Assembly: GCF_002927045.1 (NCBI RefSeq)
Contig: NZ_PRDW01000005.1
Coordinates: 203,824-267,823 of the forward strand
Length of the DNA: 64,000 nt
DNA from: Mycetohabitans endofungorum
GTDB lineage: Bacteria > Pseudomonadota > Gammaproteobacteria > Burkholderiales > Burkholderiaceae
Direction: 5' to 3'
The notes beneath the pieces are model-generated. The model was given only the letters and a program-made list of their open reading frames with translations, was not told where the DNA came from and searched no databases. Position numbers and translations under genes: made by a program. Shown here piece by piece: positions 9,244-19,517 of this stretch (position 1 is the first letter of the stretch; each line of letters opens with the position of its first letter).

Positions 9244-11757
9244 ATGTTGACCGAACGGCTCCTCGCTCGTGCAGCGCGGCCCGGGCCGACGCCGCCGCCC
9301 AACCGCTGGCACCACGGCCCGTGGTGGTCCAACTCTTATTTGCTCACGCCGCTCGTGTCGATCGTGGTGTTCCTGATCGTGATGAGCCTGATTCTGTGGA
9401 GCCTGAACCGGCGCGAGCAACAGCAGCAGGAAAACACGCTGTATCGCAACGTCGCGTGGGCACAGCAACAGATCCGTCTGTCAATGACGAGCGCGCAGGA
9501 ACACATTGCCGCCCTCGCGCGCGACATTGCCGCCGGTCATGGTGACGCGCGGACCTTCCAGACGGCCGCCAGCGCCGTGATGCAAAGCCATCCGGAAATC
9601 ATCTACATGAACTGGCTCGACGGCTCGCAGACGCCGCACTGGTCCAGCACCCCGGAGCCGCACGTCGGCTCGCGGCTGGCCAAGCCAAACAATGCGCAAT
9701 TGTACGATGCGATCCGCGCTTCGTTCACTGAAGCACGTGCCTCGCGCCGGCAGATCTACTCGGCGCTGCTCTACGACGACTTGCGCAACGGCTACGTGAC
9801 GCTGCAAACGCCGATCTTCCATGAGCGCGCGTTCCTCGGCACGGTGGCCGCCGTGTTCTCGGTTCAAGGCATGCTCAAGCACGACATTCCGGCCGAGCTG
9901 TCCGCGAAGTACAAGATCTCGATCATCGATTCGGACCACCGCGAGTTGTCCACTACGTCCACCCGCCCGCGGCTGCCGCGCGATGCGTATTACGACCTGC
10001 CGCTCGATCCGCCGGGCCATAGCCTGGCGGTGCGCGTGTACTCGTATCCGCAACTGACCAATTTCACGAACAACACGCTGGTGTGGCTAGTCGCCGGCCT
10101 GTCGTGCTTCGTGTTATGGAGCCTGTGGAGCTTATGGAAGCACACGCGGCAGCGCTTCGAGGCGCAACAGGCGCTGTACGCGGAAGCGTTCTTCCGACGC
10201 GCGATGGAAAACTCGGTGCTGATCGGCATGCGCGTGCTCGATATGCAAGGACGCATCACGCACGTGAACCCGGCCTTTTGCCGGATGACCGGCTGGGACG
10301 AAAGCGACCTGGTGGGCAAAACCGCTCCATTCCCGTACTGGCCGCGCGAAGCCTACCCGGAGATGCATCGGCAGCTCGACATGACGCTGCGCGGCAAAGC
10401 ACCCTCGTCGGGGTTCGAGTTACGGGTGCGCCGCAAGGATGGCTCAATCTTTTACGCGCGGCTGTATGTATCGCCGCTGATCGACAGCGCCGGGCGCCAG
10501 ACCGGCTGGATGTCGTCGATGACCGACATCACCGAGCCCAAGCGTGCGCGCGAGGAGCTGGCCGCCGCCCATGAGCGCTTCACCACCGTACTCGAGTCGC
10601 TGGACGCGGCAGTATCGGTGCTGGCGGCAGACCAGGCCGAACTGCTGTTTGCCAACCGCTATTACCGGCATCTATTCGGTATCCGCCCGGACGGACACCT
10701 GGAATTGGCAGGTTCCGGCTTTGACACGGCGACCCAGGCGTCGAACGACTCGATCGATCTAGTGGACACCTACGCCGGCCTGCCGGCCGCCGCGCTGACT
10801 GAAAGCACGTCGGACGCGTGCGAAATCTACGTGCAAAGCATCCAAAAGTGGTTTGAGGTGCGTCGGCAATACATCCAGTGGGTCGACGGCCATCTTGCGC
10901 AGATGCAAATCGCCACGGATATCACGCAGCGCAAGCAAGCCCAGGAACTGGCGCAGCAACAGGACGAAAAGCTGCAGTTCACCAGCCGCTTGATGACGAT
11001 GGGCGAAATGGCCTCGTCACTAGCGCACGAGTTGAACCAGCCGCTGGCGGCGATCAACAACTACGCATCGGGCACCGTTGCTCTGGTGAAGTCCGGCCGC
11101 ACGTCGCCAGAAAACCTTTTACCGGTGCTCGAGAAAACGTCGCAGCAAGCGGTGCGCGCCGGCATGATCATCAAGCGCATCCGCGCATTCGTCAAACGCA
11201 GCGAGCCGAAGCGTCAACGCACGAAGATCAGCGACATCATCGCGGATGCGGTCGGCCTGGCCGAGATCGAGACGCGCAAGCGGCGCATCCGCATCGTCAC
11301 CGACATGCGCGCGCGACTACCGGTCATCAACGTCGACCCGGTACTGATCGAGCAGGTACTCGTGAACCTGCTGAAAAACGCCGCCGAGGCGATGGCTGAT
11401 GCCCGCCCCAACGCGATCGATCCAGTGATCCGCGTCGAGGTGCGCATCGTCGCCGATGATCAGTGCGTGCGCATCAGCGTGGTCGACCAAGGACCGGGCG
11501 TGGATGAGGCCACCGCCGAGCGCCTGTTCGAGCCGTTCTACAGCACCAAGTCGGATGGCATGGGCATGGGGCTAAACATCTGCCGCTCGATTATCGAGTC
11601 CCACCGGGGACGTCTGTGGGTCGTCAACAATATCGAGCCCGACGGCCTCGTGACCGGCTGTACCTTTCATTTCACGTTGCCATTTGGCGAAACCGAAGAA
11701 CCCACGCAGCATGGGTCCGCAGCGACCGCGCCGCAAACTGTTACGGGAGAACTATGA
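9244..11757 (+). CDS. membrane PAS-domain sensor histidine kinase
   Basis: This 837-residue kinase is anchored by two transmembrane segments (about 34-53 and 279-299) that enclose a periplasmic sensor region. Cytoplasmic PAS/PAC modules follow (about 318-430 and 445-560). The phosphoacceptor box SSLAHELNQPLAAI has His595. The ATPase domain carries an N-box (NLLKNAAEA) and glycine boxes near the C-terminus. The kinase part resembles FixL/DctB-type HPK4 kinases. The stop codon overlaps the start of the downstream regulator gene (ATGA), so the pair is translationally coupled. The ligand is unknown; the position opposite aceE suggests, but does not prove, a link to central carbon or oxygen status. 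Confidence 0.88.
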   Translation: MLTERLLARAARPGPTPPPNRWHHGPWWSNSYLLTPLVSIVVFLIVMSLILWSLNRREQQQQENTLYRNVAWAQQQIRLSMTSAQEHIAALARDIAAGHGDARTFQTAASAVMQSHPEIIYMNWLDGSQTPHWSSTPEPHVGSRLAKPNNAQLYDAIRASFTEARASRRQIYSALLYDDLRNGYVTLQTPIFHERAFLGTVAAVFSVQGMLKHDIPAELSAKYKISIIDSDHRELSTTSTRPRLPRDAYYDLPLDPPGHSLAVRVYSYPQLTNFTNNTLVWLVAGLSCFVLWSLWSLWKHTRQRFEAQQALYAEAFFRRAMENSVLIGMRVLDMQGRITHVNPAFCRMTGWDESDLVGKTAPFPYWPREAYPEMHRQLDMTLRGKAPSSGFELRVRRKDGSIFYARLYVSPLIDSAGRQTGWMSSMTDITEPKRAREELAAAHERFTTVLESLDAAVSVLAADQAELLFANRYYRHLFGIRPDGHLELAGSGFDTATQASNDSIDLVDTYAGLPAAALTESTSDACEIYVQSIQKWFEVRRQYIQWVDGHLAQMQIATDITQRKQAQELAQQQDEKLQFTSRLMTMGEMASSLAHELNQPLAAINNYASGTVALVKSGRTSPENLLPVLEKTSQQAVRAGMIIKRIRAFVKRSEPKRQRTKISDIIADAVGLAEIETRKRRIRIVTDMRARLPVINVDPVLIEQVLVNLLKNAAEAMADARPNAIDPVIRVEVRIVADDQCVRISVVDQGPGVDEATAERLFEPFYSTKSDGMGMGLNICRSIIESHRGRLWVVNNIEPDGLVTGCTFHFTLPFGETEEPTQHGSAATAPQTVTGEL

Positions 11758-12377
11758 ACAGCCCAGTCACCACACAACAAGAAACCGTCTTCGTTGTCGA
11801 CGATGACGAGGCAGTCCGCGACTCGCTGCGCTGGCTGCTCGAGGCCAATGGCTACCGTGTCCAGTGCTTCTCCAGCGCCGAACAGTTTCTCGATGCTTAC
11901 CAGCCATCGCAGCTCGGCTGCCTGATCCTGGACGTGCGCATGTCCGGCATGAGCGGGCTCGAGTTGCAGGAAAAGTTGGTTGCCGAGAATGCAATGCTGC
12001 CGATCATTTTTGTCACTGGCCACGGCGACGTGCCGATGGCCGTGTCGACGATGAAGAAAGGCGCGATGGATTTCATCGAAAAGCCGTTCGACGAAGCCGA
12101 GTTGCGCAAACTGGTCGAGCGCATGCTCGAGCGTGCCCGCACCGAAAACTCGACCGCGCAGCAGCAGCGGTCGGCCGCCGAGCGCCTGTCCAAACTGACC
12201 GCGCGCGAGCACCAGGTGCTCGAGCGCATCACCGCCGGGCGGCTGAACAAGCAGATTGCCGACGATCTCGGCATCTCGATCAAGACAGTCGAGGCGCACC
12301 GCGCGAACATCATGGAAAAACTCAACGTGAACACGGTGGCCGACCTGCTGCGCCTGGCCTTATCAAAAAAGCAGTAG
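11754..12377 (+). CDS. FixJ/NarL-type response regulator
   Basis: This 207-residue regulator is the partner of the kinase just upstream, with which it overlaps by four bases. The receiver domain (residues 11-125) has the acidic pocket at DDDE, phosphoacceptor Asp60 in ILDVRMSG and Lys110 in IEKPFD. The C-terminal LuxR/FixJ helix-turn-helix runs from about 145 to 200 (LTAREHQVLE ... GISIKTVEAHRANIMEK). ATG 11754 is chosen because of the overlap and the GGGAG upstream; the open frame extends further but has no homology. Target genes are not evident from the sequence. Confidence 0.92.
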   Translation: MNSPVTTQQETVFVVDDDEAVRDSLRWLLEANGYRVQCFSSAEQFLDAYQPSQLGCLILDVRMSGMSGLELQEKLVAENAMLPIIFVTGHGDVPMAVSTMKKGAMDFIEKPFDEAELRKLVERMLERARTENSTAQQQRSAAERLSKLTAREHQVLERITAGRLNKQIADDLGISIKTVEAHRANIMEKLNVNTVADLLRLALSKKQ

Positions 12378-12448
12378 GGGCGCGTCAAGCAACGGACGCG
12401 CGAACGAAGCCACTCGCCTGAGGCGGCCAAGCCAGTCGCCCGTGGCAG

Positions 12449-12454
12449 TATAAT
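12449..12454 (+). promoter_or_regulatory. candidate -10 element upstream of folD
   Basis: An exact TATAAT lies about 100 bases before the folD start. No good TTGACA-like -35 is seen at the right distance, so the call is tentative. Confidence 0.35.
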
Positions 12455-12553
12455 CAGCCCTTTCGGGCCGCATGCAGCCGCTTGCCATGCAAGCGCAGTG
12501 TAGCATGCGCCGTCCACCGCTTTGCGCTTCGATAAACCGACCCACCACCTGCC

Positions 12554-13405
12554 ATGACAGCCAGAATCATCGACGGCACCCTCCTTTCCAAACAGCTGCG
12601 CGCCGAAGTGGCGCAACGTGCCGCCGCGCTTGCCGCACGCGGTCACCGGCCCGGCCTGGCCGTGGTGCTGGTCGGCGACAACGCGGCCAGCCAGGTCTAC
12701 GTGCGCAACAAGGTCAAGGCGTGCGAGGATAACGGTTTGCATTCGGTCTATGACCGCTACCCAGCTGAACTCAGCGAAGCCGACCTGCTCGCCCGCATCG
12801 ACGCGCTGAACCGCGATCCACAGATCCATGGGATCCTCGTGCAACTGCCGTTGCCGCCGCATATCGATGCGCACAAGGTCATCGAGGCGATCGCACCGGA
12901 AAAGGACGTCGATGGCTTTCATGTCGCCAACGCGGGCGCGTTGATGACTGGCAAGCCGCTGTTTTGCCCTTGCACGCCGTACGGCGTGATGAAAATGTTC
13001 GAATCGGAACGCATCCCGCTGGCTGGCGCCAACGCAGTGGTGATTGGCCGCTCGAACATTGTCGGCAAGCCGATGGCGATGCTGCTGGTCGAGGCCGGTG
13101 CAACCGTGACGATTTGCAACAGCAAGACGCGGGATCTGGCAGCGCACACGCGCAGCGCGGACATCATCGTCGCGGCGACCGGCAAGCGCAATTTGGTGAC
13201 GGCCGACATGGTCAAGCCCGGTGCGACCGTCATCGACGTTGGCATGAACCGCGACGACGAGGGCAAGCTGTGCGGCGACGTGGATTTCGCCGGCGTTCGC
13301 GAGGTTGCCGGCTACATCACGCCGGTACCCGGCGGTGTCGGTCCGATGACGATCACGATGCTGCTGGTCAACACAATCGAAGCGGCCGAGCGCGCAGCCG
13401 GGTGA
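12554..13405 (+). CDS. folD: bifunctional methylenetetrahydrofolate dehydrogenase/cyclohydrolase
   Basis: FolD interconverts 5,10-methylene-, methenyl- and 10-formyl-tetrahydrofolate in cytosolic one-carbon metabolism, using NADP. The length of 283 residues is typical. Family signatures are visible: the YVRNKVKAC segment with the catalytic Lys, the substrate-binding VQLPLPPH motif, the Rossmann segment [13 protein letters not shown], and the C-terminal PGGVGPMT loop. The gene stands alone between the two-component system and prlC. Confidence 0.97.
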   Translation: MTARIIDGTLLSKQLRAEVAQRAAALAARGHRPGLAVVLVGDNAASQVYVRNKVKACEDNGLHSVYDRYPAELSEADLLARIDALNRDPQIHGILVQLPLPPHIDAHKVIEAIAPEKDVDGFHVANAGALMTGKPLFCPCTPYGVMKMFESERIPLAGANAVVIGRSNIVGKPMAMLLVEAGATVTICNSKTRDLAAHTRSADIIVAATGKRNLVTADMVKPGATVIDVGMNRDDEGKLCGDVDFAGVREVAGYITPVPGGVGPMTITMLLVNTIEAAERAAG

Positions 13406-13546
13406 CGGTGCAGTCGTGCCGGATTGGGCATAATTGACTGGAAACTGCCGCACGCGCCCCCAGATCATAGTCACAAGTTGCGCGCGGCGCTGCAGCTCGG
13501 TGCATCACGCCGGGCCGCCACTCTTTCAAGATATGACAGGAACATC

Positions 13547-15643
13547 ATGGGTCAAACCGCTACTCCCAATCCATTGCTCGATTTCGCAGACCTGCCCCGC
13601 TTTGCATCGATCCGGCCCGAGCATGTGACCCCAGCGCTCGATGTGCTGCTCGAAGCCGCGAACGATGCGGTACGACATGCCAGTGCACCGCAGACGCCGG
13701 CCACCTGGGAAGCGGTGGTCGAACCGGTCGAGGCGGCCACCGAGCCGCTGTCGCGCGCGTGGGGCGTGATTGGCCATCTGAATGCCGTTGCCGACACGCC
13801 GGCACTGCGTGCGGCACACGCGCAGAACCTGCCGCGCGTGACCGAGTTCTGGTCCAATGTCGGCCAGAACCTTGCGCTGTACGAAAAATACAAGGCTATT
13901 GCGGCCAGTAGCGCGTATGCGCAGTTGAGCGACGCGCGCAAGAAGATCCTTGACAACGCGCTGCGCGATTTCCGTCTTTCCGGCGCCGAACTGCCAGAAC
14001 ACAGCAAGCCGCGCTTTGCGCAATTGCAGGAGCAGCAGGCCACGCTGTCCAAGGCGTTCTCCGACCATGTGCTCGACGCGACGAACGCGTACGCGTATTT
14101 CGTGACGGACGACGCACAGCTCGCGGGCTTGCCCGCGGACGCGATCGACGCGGCGCGCCACGCAGCCGAAAAGGACGGCAAGCCGGGCTGGAAATTCACG
14201 CTGCACTTCCCGTCGTACTTTCCGGTGCTGCAATACGCGGAACACCGCCCGATGCGCGAGGCGATGTACCGCGCATACGCGACCCGCGCATCGGAACTCG
14301 GGCCCGACTATGGCAGCAGCAAACCACAGTGGGACAACACCGCAAACATGACCGAGCAGCTGAAGCTACGCGCGGAAGAAGCGTCGATGCTGGGCTACCG
14401 GAATTTTGCGCAAGTGTCGCTCGAGCCGAAGATGGCCGACTCCCCGGAGCAGGTCATTGCATTTCTCGATGACCTGGCGCGGCGCGCGCGGCCGTATGCG
14501 GAAAAAGACTGGGCACAGCTGCAGACATTCGCGGCCGACGAACTTGGGCTTGCACGCCTCGAACCGTGGGATGTCACGTACGCGTCCGAAAAGCTGCGGC
14601 AAAAGCGCTATGCGTTCTCCGAAAACGAAGTCAAGCAATATTTTCCGGAAGGCACAGTGCTGCAGGGCCTGTTTCGCGTCACCGAGGCCTTGTTCGGCGT
14701 ACTAATTAAGCCGGATGCGGCCGAAACATGGCATCCGGACGTGCGGTTTTTCCGCGTCGAAAACCATGACGGTACGTTGCTCGCCCAATTCTATTTAGAT
14801 CTGTATGCCCGCGAAGGCAAGCGTGGCGGCGCGTGGATGGACGATGCGCGCTCGCGCCACCGACGCGCCGACGGCACACTGCAAACGCCGGTCACCTATC
14901 TGACGTGCAACTTTTCGGCGCCGGTCAGCGGCAAACCAGCCTGCTTCACGCATGATGAAGTCATCACGTTGTTCCACGAGTTCGGCCATGGACTGCACCA
15001 TATGCTGACGCGAATCGACGAACTGGGCGTGTCCGGCATCAATGGTGTCGAATGGGATGCGGTCGAGTTGCCGTCGCAGTTCATGGAGAACTTCTGCTGG
15101 GAGTGGGACGTGCTGACCGGCATGACGTCGCACGTGGACACCGGCGAGCCGCTACCGCGCGAGCTGTTCGACAAGATGCTTGCGGCACGCAACTTCCAAA
15201 GCGGGCTCGCGACACTGCGGCAAATCGTCTTCTCGAAGTTCGACATGCTGCTGCACACGACGTACGATCCCGACAGCGAGCTGAGCGTCAACGCACTAGC
15301 CCGCCAGGTCAACGATAGCTGCCATGTCGTGCCACAAGCGCCGTTTTCGCGATGGCCAAACACGTTCAGCCACGTATTCGCGGGCGGCTATGCGGCAGGC
15401 TACTACAGCTACAAATGGGCCGAGGTCCTATCGGCCGACGCTTATGCCGCGTTCGAGGAGGCAGCCAGCACCGGCGGCAGCGTGCTCGATCGCGAAACCG
15501 GAGCACGCTACCGCGCACAGATACTCGAAGTCGGCGGCAGCCGTTCCGCAATGGCGTCGTTCAAGGCTTTCCGCGGCCGCGAACCAAGTATCGATGCACT
15601 GCTGCGGCACAATGGCATGACCGCGCAAGCCGATGCGGCATGA
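13547..15643 (+). CDS. prlC: oligopeptidase A (M3 family zinc metallopeptidase)
   Basis: This 698-residue cytosolic zinc peptidase degrades oligopeptides such as cleaved signal peptides. The catalytic HEFGH motif is at residues 477-481 (LFHEFGHGLHHML), with the downstream glutamate expected in the following helix. The start ATG 13547 begins MGQTATPNPLL, the usual N-terminus of this family; an open frame reaching back to 13424 adds 41 non-homologous codons. It converges on the deaminase gene, with only 15 bases between the stops. Confidence 0.95.
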   Translation: MGQTATPNPLLDFADLPRFASIRPEHVTPALDVLLEAANDAVRHASAPQTPATWEAVVEPVEAATEPLSRAWGVIGHLNAVADTPALRAAHAQNLPRVTEFWSNVGQNLALYEKYKAIAASSAYAQLSDARKKILDNALRDFRLSGAELPEHSKPRFAQLQEQQATLSKAFSDHVLDATNAYAYFVTDDAQLAGLPADAIDAARHAAEKDGKPGWKFTLHFPSYFPVLQYAEHRPMREAMYRAYATRASELGPDYGSSKPQWDNTANMTEQLKLRAEEASMLGYRNFAQVSLEPKMADSPEQVIAFLDDLARRARPYAEKDWAQLQTFAADELGLARLEPWDVTYASEKLRQKRYAFSENEVKQYFPEGTVLQGLFRVTEALFGVLIKPDAAETWHPDVRFFRVENHDGTLLAQFYLDLYAREGKRGGAWMDDARSRHRRADGTLQTPVTYLTCNFSAPVSGKPACFTHDEVITLFHEFGHGLHHMLTRIDELGVSGINGVEWDAVELPSQFMENFCWEWDVLTGMTSHVDTGEPLPRELFDKMLAARNFQSGLATLRQIVFSKFDMLLHTTYDPDSELSVNALARQVNDSCHVVPQAPFSRWPNTFSHVFAGGYAAGYYSYKWAEVLSADAYAAFEEAASTGGSVLDRETGARYRAQILEVGGSRSAMASFKAFRGREPSIDALLRHNGMTAQADAA

Positions 15644-15658
15644 CGCAGCCGATGTGCG

Positions 15659-16933
15659 TCACCGACACAGCTTGAAGTTGACCGATGCGGGGCGACCGGG
15701 CAACGCCAGCGTCGCCTGCGCTGCGGGTTGCCGGCTGACCACCTGGCCACGCCGGATCACCGCGAGCCGCGCAGCCCTCAGACGGATCGCCTCGACAGGA
15801 TCGCGTGCGTCGAGCCATACCAGGTCGGCATGGCAGCCGGGCTCAACGCCGTATCCTTCGAGGCCCAGAATCCGTGCTGGTGTCTGCGTAATTGCGGTAA
15901 AGCAAGCACGGCTTGCATCAACGCCGGTCATTTGGGCGACGTGCAGCGCCATATGCGCGACTTCCAGCATGTCGCCCGAACCAAACCCATACCACGGATC
16001 CATCACGCAATCGTGACCGAACGCGACATCGATGCCGGCAGCCAGCATTTCCGGCACACGCGTCATGCCACGCCGTTTCGGATAAGTGTCCGCACGCCCC
16101 TGCAATGTGATGTTGACCAGCGGGTTGGCAATCACGGCCACACCGGCTTCGCGGATCAAGGGCAGCAGTTTGCTCACGTAATCGTTGTTCATCGAGTGCA
16201 TCGACGTCAGATGTGAGCCGGCAACACGGCCTTGCAACCCAAGCCGGTGCGTTTCGGCAGCCAGCGTCTCGATATGGCGCGACATCGGGTCGTCCGATTC
16301 GTCGCAATGCATATCCACTCGCAAACCTTTTTGCGCCGCGAACTCGCACAATAGTCGGATCGACTTGGCACCGTCGGCCATGGTCCGCTCGAAATGCGGG
16401 ATACCGCCCACGACATCCACGCCCAGCGCGATCGCGCGCTTCAAGTTGTCGAAAGCGCCAGGACTGCGCAACAGACCATCCTGTGGAAACGCGACCAATT
16501 GAAGATCGAGGTACGGCGCGACGCGGCGCTTGACCTCGACAAGGGCTTCAACGGCCAGTAGCCTCGGATCGCAAACGTCCACGTGCGAGCGGATCGCCAG
16601 CAGTCCCCGCGCGACGGCCCAATCGCAGTATTGCAGCGCGCGCTCGAGCACGGCGTGCTGCGTGAGCGTCGGCTTCAGTTCACCCCATAGCGCGATACCC
16701 TCGAGCAGCGTGCCCGACGCGTTGACCCGTGGCAACCCATACGACAGTGCTGCGTCCATATGAAAATGCGCGTCAACAAACGGTGGCGTGACCAGGTTGC
16801 ACTGCGCGTCGATTTCTTGTGATGCGGTCGCCGCCAGCGCGGGCTCTACCGCGACAATACGCGCACCGTTTATGCCGATGTCGATTTGCGTACGCCCGTC
16901 GGGCAACGATGCGTTACGGATAATCAGATCCAT
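15659..16933 (-). CDS. codA: cytosine deaminase-type amidohydrolase
   Basis: This 424-residue metal-dependent amidohydrolase resembles bacterial cytosine deaminase, which converts cytosine to uracil in pyrimidine salvage. Metal and catalytic residues are placed as in CodA: H56 and H58 in HFHMD, H209 with E212 in the HCDE motif, H241 in SHLTSMHS, and D308 in GHDCVMDPW. No permease gene (codB) is adjacent. Related family members act on other cyclic amidines, so substrate identity is likely but not certain. Confidence 0.85.
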   Translation of the reverse strand: MDLIIRNASLPDGRTQIDIGINGARIVAVEPALAATASQEIDAQCNLVTPPFVDAHFHMDAALSYGLPRVNASGTLLEGIALWGELKPTLTQHAVLERALQYCDWAVARGLLAIRSHVDVCDPRLLAVEALVEVKRRVAPYLDLQLVAFPQDGLLRSPGAFDNLKRAIALGVDVVGGIPHFERTMADGAKSIRLLCEFAAQKGLRVDMHCDESDDPMSRHIETLAAETHRLGLQGRVAGSHLTSMHSMNNDYVSKLLPLIREAGVAVIANPLVNITLQGRADTYPKRRGMTRVPEMLAAGIDVAFGHDCVMDPWYGFGSGDMLEVAHMALHVAQMTGVDASRACFTAITQTPARILGLEGYGVEPGCHADLVWLDARDPVEAIRLRAARLAVIRRGQVVSRQPAAQATLALPGRPASVNFKLCR

Positions 16934-17460
16934 CCGAAGCTTCTCTGTGTCAGGGCGTTTTGACGTTGCATGTTGGTCGCACGCTGGGACTAGGAGTGCA
17001 AAATTGTCCTATCACTGCATGTCGCGCTGCAAGATAAGCATGGGATTTGACGCGCCACTTCTCAAGCCGACATGGCGCGAATGGCGCATTGCCCTGCTAT
17101 TGCTTCTTTCCGAGCACAGATAATGCGCGGTAATTATAAAACTTACTGTTATCGTAGGCATGCCCTGCAGAAGGACACCTCGGAAGGGTTGCACGTGGCG
17201 ACGACCGGGCGTTTGCCGAATCGATCTTCGCCCAGAAACGGACTCCCTGCTTCAGCCTTGCGGCAAGTAAACGGAAAGGTGCGCAGCGGAAAGGTACGCA
17301 GCACGTTGGCACCCTAGCGGATTGCGTCAAGCAAGCGGACGGCCGTATCCGATTCCTCCCCAATCAGGAATTGGTATAGTCGCACCAATCCGCCCGCGCG
17401 GTTTGCGTATAACGGACGCGATAATCAACCATTATTTTATCGGCGTAACCGCATGTATGG
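16934..17460. other. intergenic region without a supported gene
   Basis: I find only short frames lacking ribosome binding sites and recognisable motifs. This stretch marks the left border of the foreign patch that follows. Confidence 0.4.
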
Positions 17461-17712
17461 TCAATGCGCGCGGTCGTCGGACGCTGTAACCTTGGCCGCA
17501 ATGCACGCCCTAACCAGACAGTAAATCCCCGATAACCCCACCAGCAGGTAAATAATACGGGCCACAACCGATCCGACGCCGAGCATCACCGAGACGAGAT
17601 CAAACTGAAACAGTCCGACCAGTCCCCAGTTAAGAGCACCAATGATGACAAGCGCGCCGGCAATCCAGTCGAGTAGGTTCGAACGTGCGCCACAGGCGAT
17701 CATGATAGTCAT
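17461..17712 (-). CDS. DUF378 small membrane protein
   Basis: This is an 83-residue protein with two hydrophobic segments (about 13-33 and 38-65) and the pattern LDWIAGALVIIGALNWGLVG near its N-terminus, which is characteristic of the DUF378 (YuzA-like) family. The start is supported by AGGAG six bases upstream of ATG 17712. The function of the family is unknown; a role in the inner membrane is implied by the topology. Confidence 0.85.
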   Translation of the reverse strand: MTIMIACGARSNLLDWIAGALVIIGALNWGLVGLFQFDLVSVMLGVGSVVARIIYLLVGLSGIYCLVRACIAAKVTASDDRAH

Positions 17713-17838
17713 AGCAATCTCCTAAAGAAATACAACGAAACGGGATGAACTAGCTGCCTGCGATTACCGCAAACAGCGTGCCTGCACGGTTCCTATAGTC
17801 GTCGAATGGCTATGGCGCAGCATCAAGTATAAGCAAGT

Positions 17839-18120
17839 TTATCTGAAAGCGTACGAGTCGGTCTCAACCGAGCGCGGCGCGCTTTTGAAGACGCGTTTGG
17901 CGGCGGATTTATCACGGCGATTTTGCAGCAGCACATCCAGTTCGGTACCACGCTCATCGGCGGCGCGCCACAGTGCATACAGCCTGTCGCGCAGATTCAC
18001 GAACATTTCATCAAGATGCCACGGCGAACCAGGCTTACCCCGTACACCTTTCGTTAAAGGAGCAAACTGCCCGCCGGATGGGTCGCAACAGCGGTGCACC
18101 CACTCATACGTCACCGTCAC
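17839..18120 (-). pseudogene. IS6-family transposase remnant
   Basis: The translation contains the IS6 catalytic neighbourhood: a WHLDEMFVNLRDRLYALWRA segment (DDE aspartate) followed by the LDVLLQNRRDKSAAKRVF motif. It is joined directly to an N-terminal VTYEWVHRCC-type segment. Intact IS6 transposases are about 230 residues; this piece has 93, with both ends missing and an internal deletion. It borders the orphan gene at 18128 and marks the region as mobile debris. Confidence 0.75.
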
Positions 18121-18127
18121 ATCGCGC

Positions 18128-18841
18128 TTAAACAGTAGCCTTTTGTAGTATCTCTTTTAAAAGCTTATGCCTACCCCCTGGCATAACGCTTCCTCTACCA
18201 TTTACGTCCTTGTGAATGGCGTATCCATTCCTAGCACACGCAATCAACTCTTTTGCAAAAACACTGCTTCGATGTTGCCATTTTTCCTTTTCATTGCTCA
18301 ATATTTCTTTATATTGGTTAATGTTTTCCTCAGTCGGATCTTGAGCGGCATTGTTATGCGCATCGACAAGATAGTCAGGCACCTCCGTTAATAAGCGGAA
18401 CATATGACCTCTATCAAACGCTCCCTGTATCCAACCTTGATTGATTGAACCAGACCAATCTGAGAATGGGTTGATATTAAGGAATTCCCCTGCCGTTGGT
18501 TCTCGACCTGCTAACCTATTCCGATCTAGCCAGTTATTTACACCGCTTTCCACATCGCCCCCCAAGCGCCCCAACACGCGCACCGGCACCTGTTGCCGTC
18601 GATCACTCGCTACCCACTTATTGATAGCCGCAGCGCGTTTGGCGATTTCGCGCATCGCTGGGCTTGGACGAGCGGTTGCGTTTAAACGCGAGGCAACGGT
18701 GTTGAGTATTTCTTGTAGCTCATCGTAATGCCGCTGCATCTGCGCAAATGAACTAAGCTCTCCCTCATGTTCATGTAAAATTCTTGCAACGCTAGCTCTT
18801 TGTCGCGCTTTTGCTTTCTTTGCTCGCTGTCCCATTGCCAT
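18128..18841 (-). CDS. orphan hypothetical protein
   Basis: I do not recognise this protein of 235-237 residues. It has no signal peptide and no membrane segment. The N-terminus is very basic (GQRAKKAKARQRAS), followed by a predicted helical, polar body and a Gly-rich basic C-terminus. The base composition is visibly more AT-rich than core genes, and it lies between IS6 and IS5 remnants, so horizontal acquisition is likely. Two in-frame ATGs lie six bases apart; the second (18835) has AAGG at better spacing. A secreted or effector-type role is possible but unsupported; no PIP-type box was found upstream. Confidence 0.6.
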   Translation of the reverse strand: MAMGQRAKKAKARQRASVARILHEHEGELSSFAQMQRHYDELQEILNTVASRLNATARPSPAMREIAKRAAAINKWVASDRRQQVPVRVLGRLGGDVESGVNNWLDRNRLAGREPTAGEFLNINPFSDWSGSINQGWIQGAFDRGHMFRLLTEVPDYLVDAHNNAAQDPTEENINQYKEILSNEKEKWQHRSSVFAKELIACARNGYAIHKDVNGRGSVMPGGRHKLLKEILQKATV

Positions 18842-18901
18842 CCTTCATTGTTTCCGTAATCAGTGATCACCACGCGCCCATAGCAGGCCCAGCCTCACAG
18901 T

Positions 18902-19468
18902 CTAACGCTTCCATAATTCCCCAGCCTTGTCAATGTTGTAATTCGCGGCTTGCCTTAAGCGCACAAGAAGACTTAGAGTCGCTAACACAAGTCGTCCACG
19001 AAGCGCGAACAGATAACGGCCGCGGCCAAGCAGAGCAAGGCGATATGAATGTCCAGGCGACCAGATGCCGTTTGCTCCCGAGTTTGCCCCGGTCCGTCGG
19101 GTTGGAGCCGGTTTCCTGTGGCCTCCCCGGGGACTGGCAACGCTGGCCGCATCCAGGCTCGCTCGCTCCCAATCAATCTGGTCATGTTCAGGCAACCGGC
19201 AAAGCATCGCCAGATGCAGCCTGCTCCACACGCCTGCGGCCTGCCAGTCGCGCAATCGTCGCCAGCATGTCATGCCGCTGCCCAAGCCGAGCTCCTGCGG
19301 CAAGTCTTCCCATGCAATGCCTGTATGCAGGACATACACGATGCCGTTCAATGCTGCCCGGTCGTCAACAGTGCGCCGACGCCCGCCTTTGGGTGAGGGC
19401 GTGAACGCTGGAATCAACGGCTCCAGCACCGCCCACCATTCATTGCTGATTTTGCGTCTTGCCATCAC
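18902..19468 (-). pseudogene. IS5-family transposase, frameshifted and internally deleted
   Basis: The N-terminal 110 residues are a normal IS5 (IS1031/IS427-like) OrfA-type segment, with GGRRRTVDDRAALNGIVYVL and GIAWEDLPQELG. The reading then shifts frame: the LDASSV-like region and GSNPTDRGKLGSKRHLV lie in another frame, and a C-terminal LALLCLAAAVICSRF-like end lies in a third. About 300 bases of the catalytic part are missing. It lies inside the element described separately at 18976-19517. Confidence 0.85.
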
Positions 19469-19517
19469 ACCAGGATACGGCGCTTACGGCCTGACGTCCA
19501 GGTTACGTTAGCGACTC
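18976..19517. mobile_element. internally deleted IS5-type element with intact ends
   Basis: The element begins GAGTCGCTAAC (18976-18986) and ends GTTAGCGACTC (19507-19517), perfect 11-base terminal inverted repeats. It is flanked on both sides by TTA (18973-18975 and 19518-19520), a 3-base target duplication of the TNA type made by the IS1031/IS427 group. The length is 542 bases against roughly 850 for intact relatives. It is a non-autonomous deletion derivative. Confidence 0.82.
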
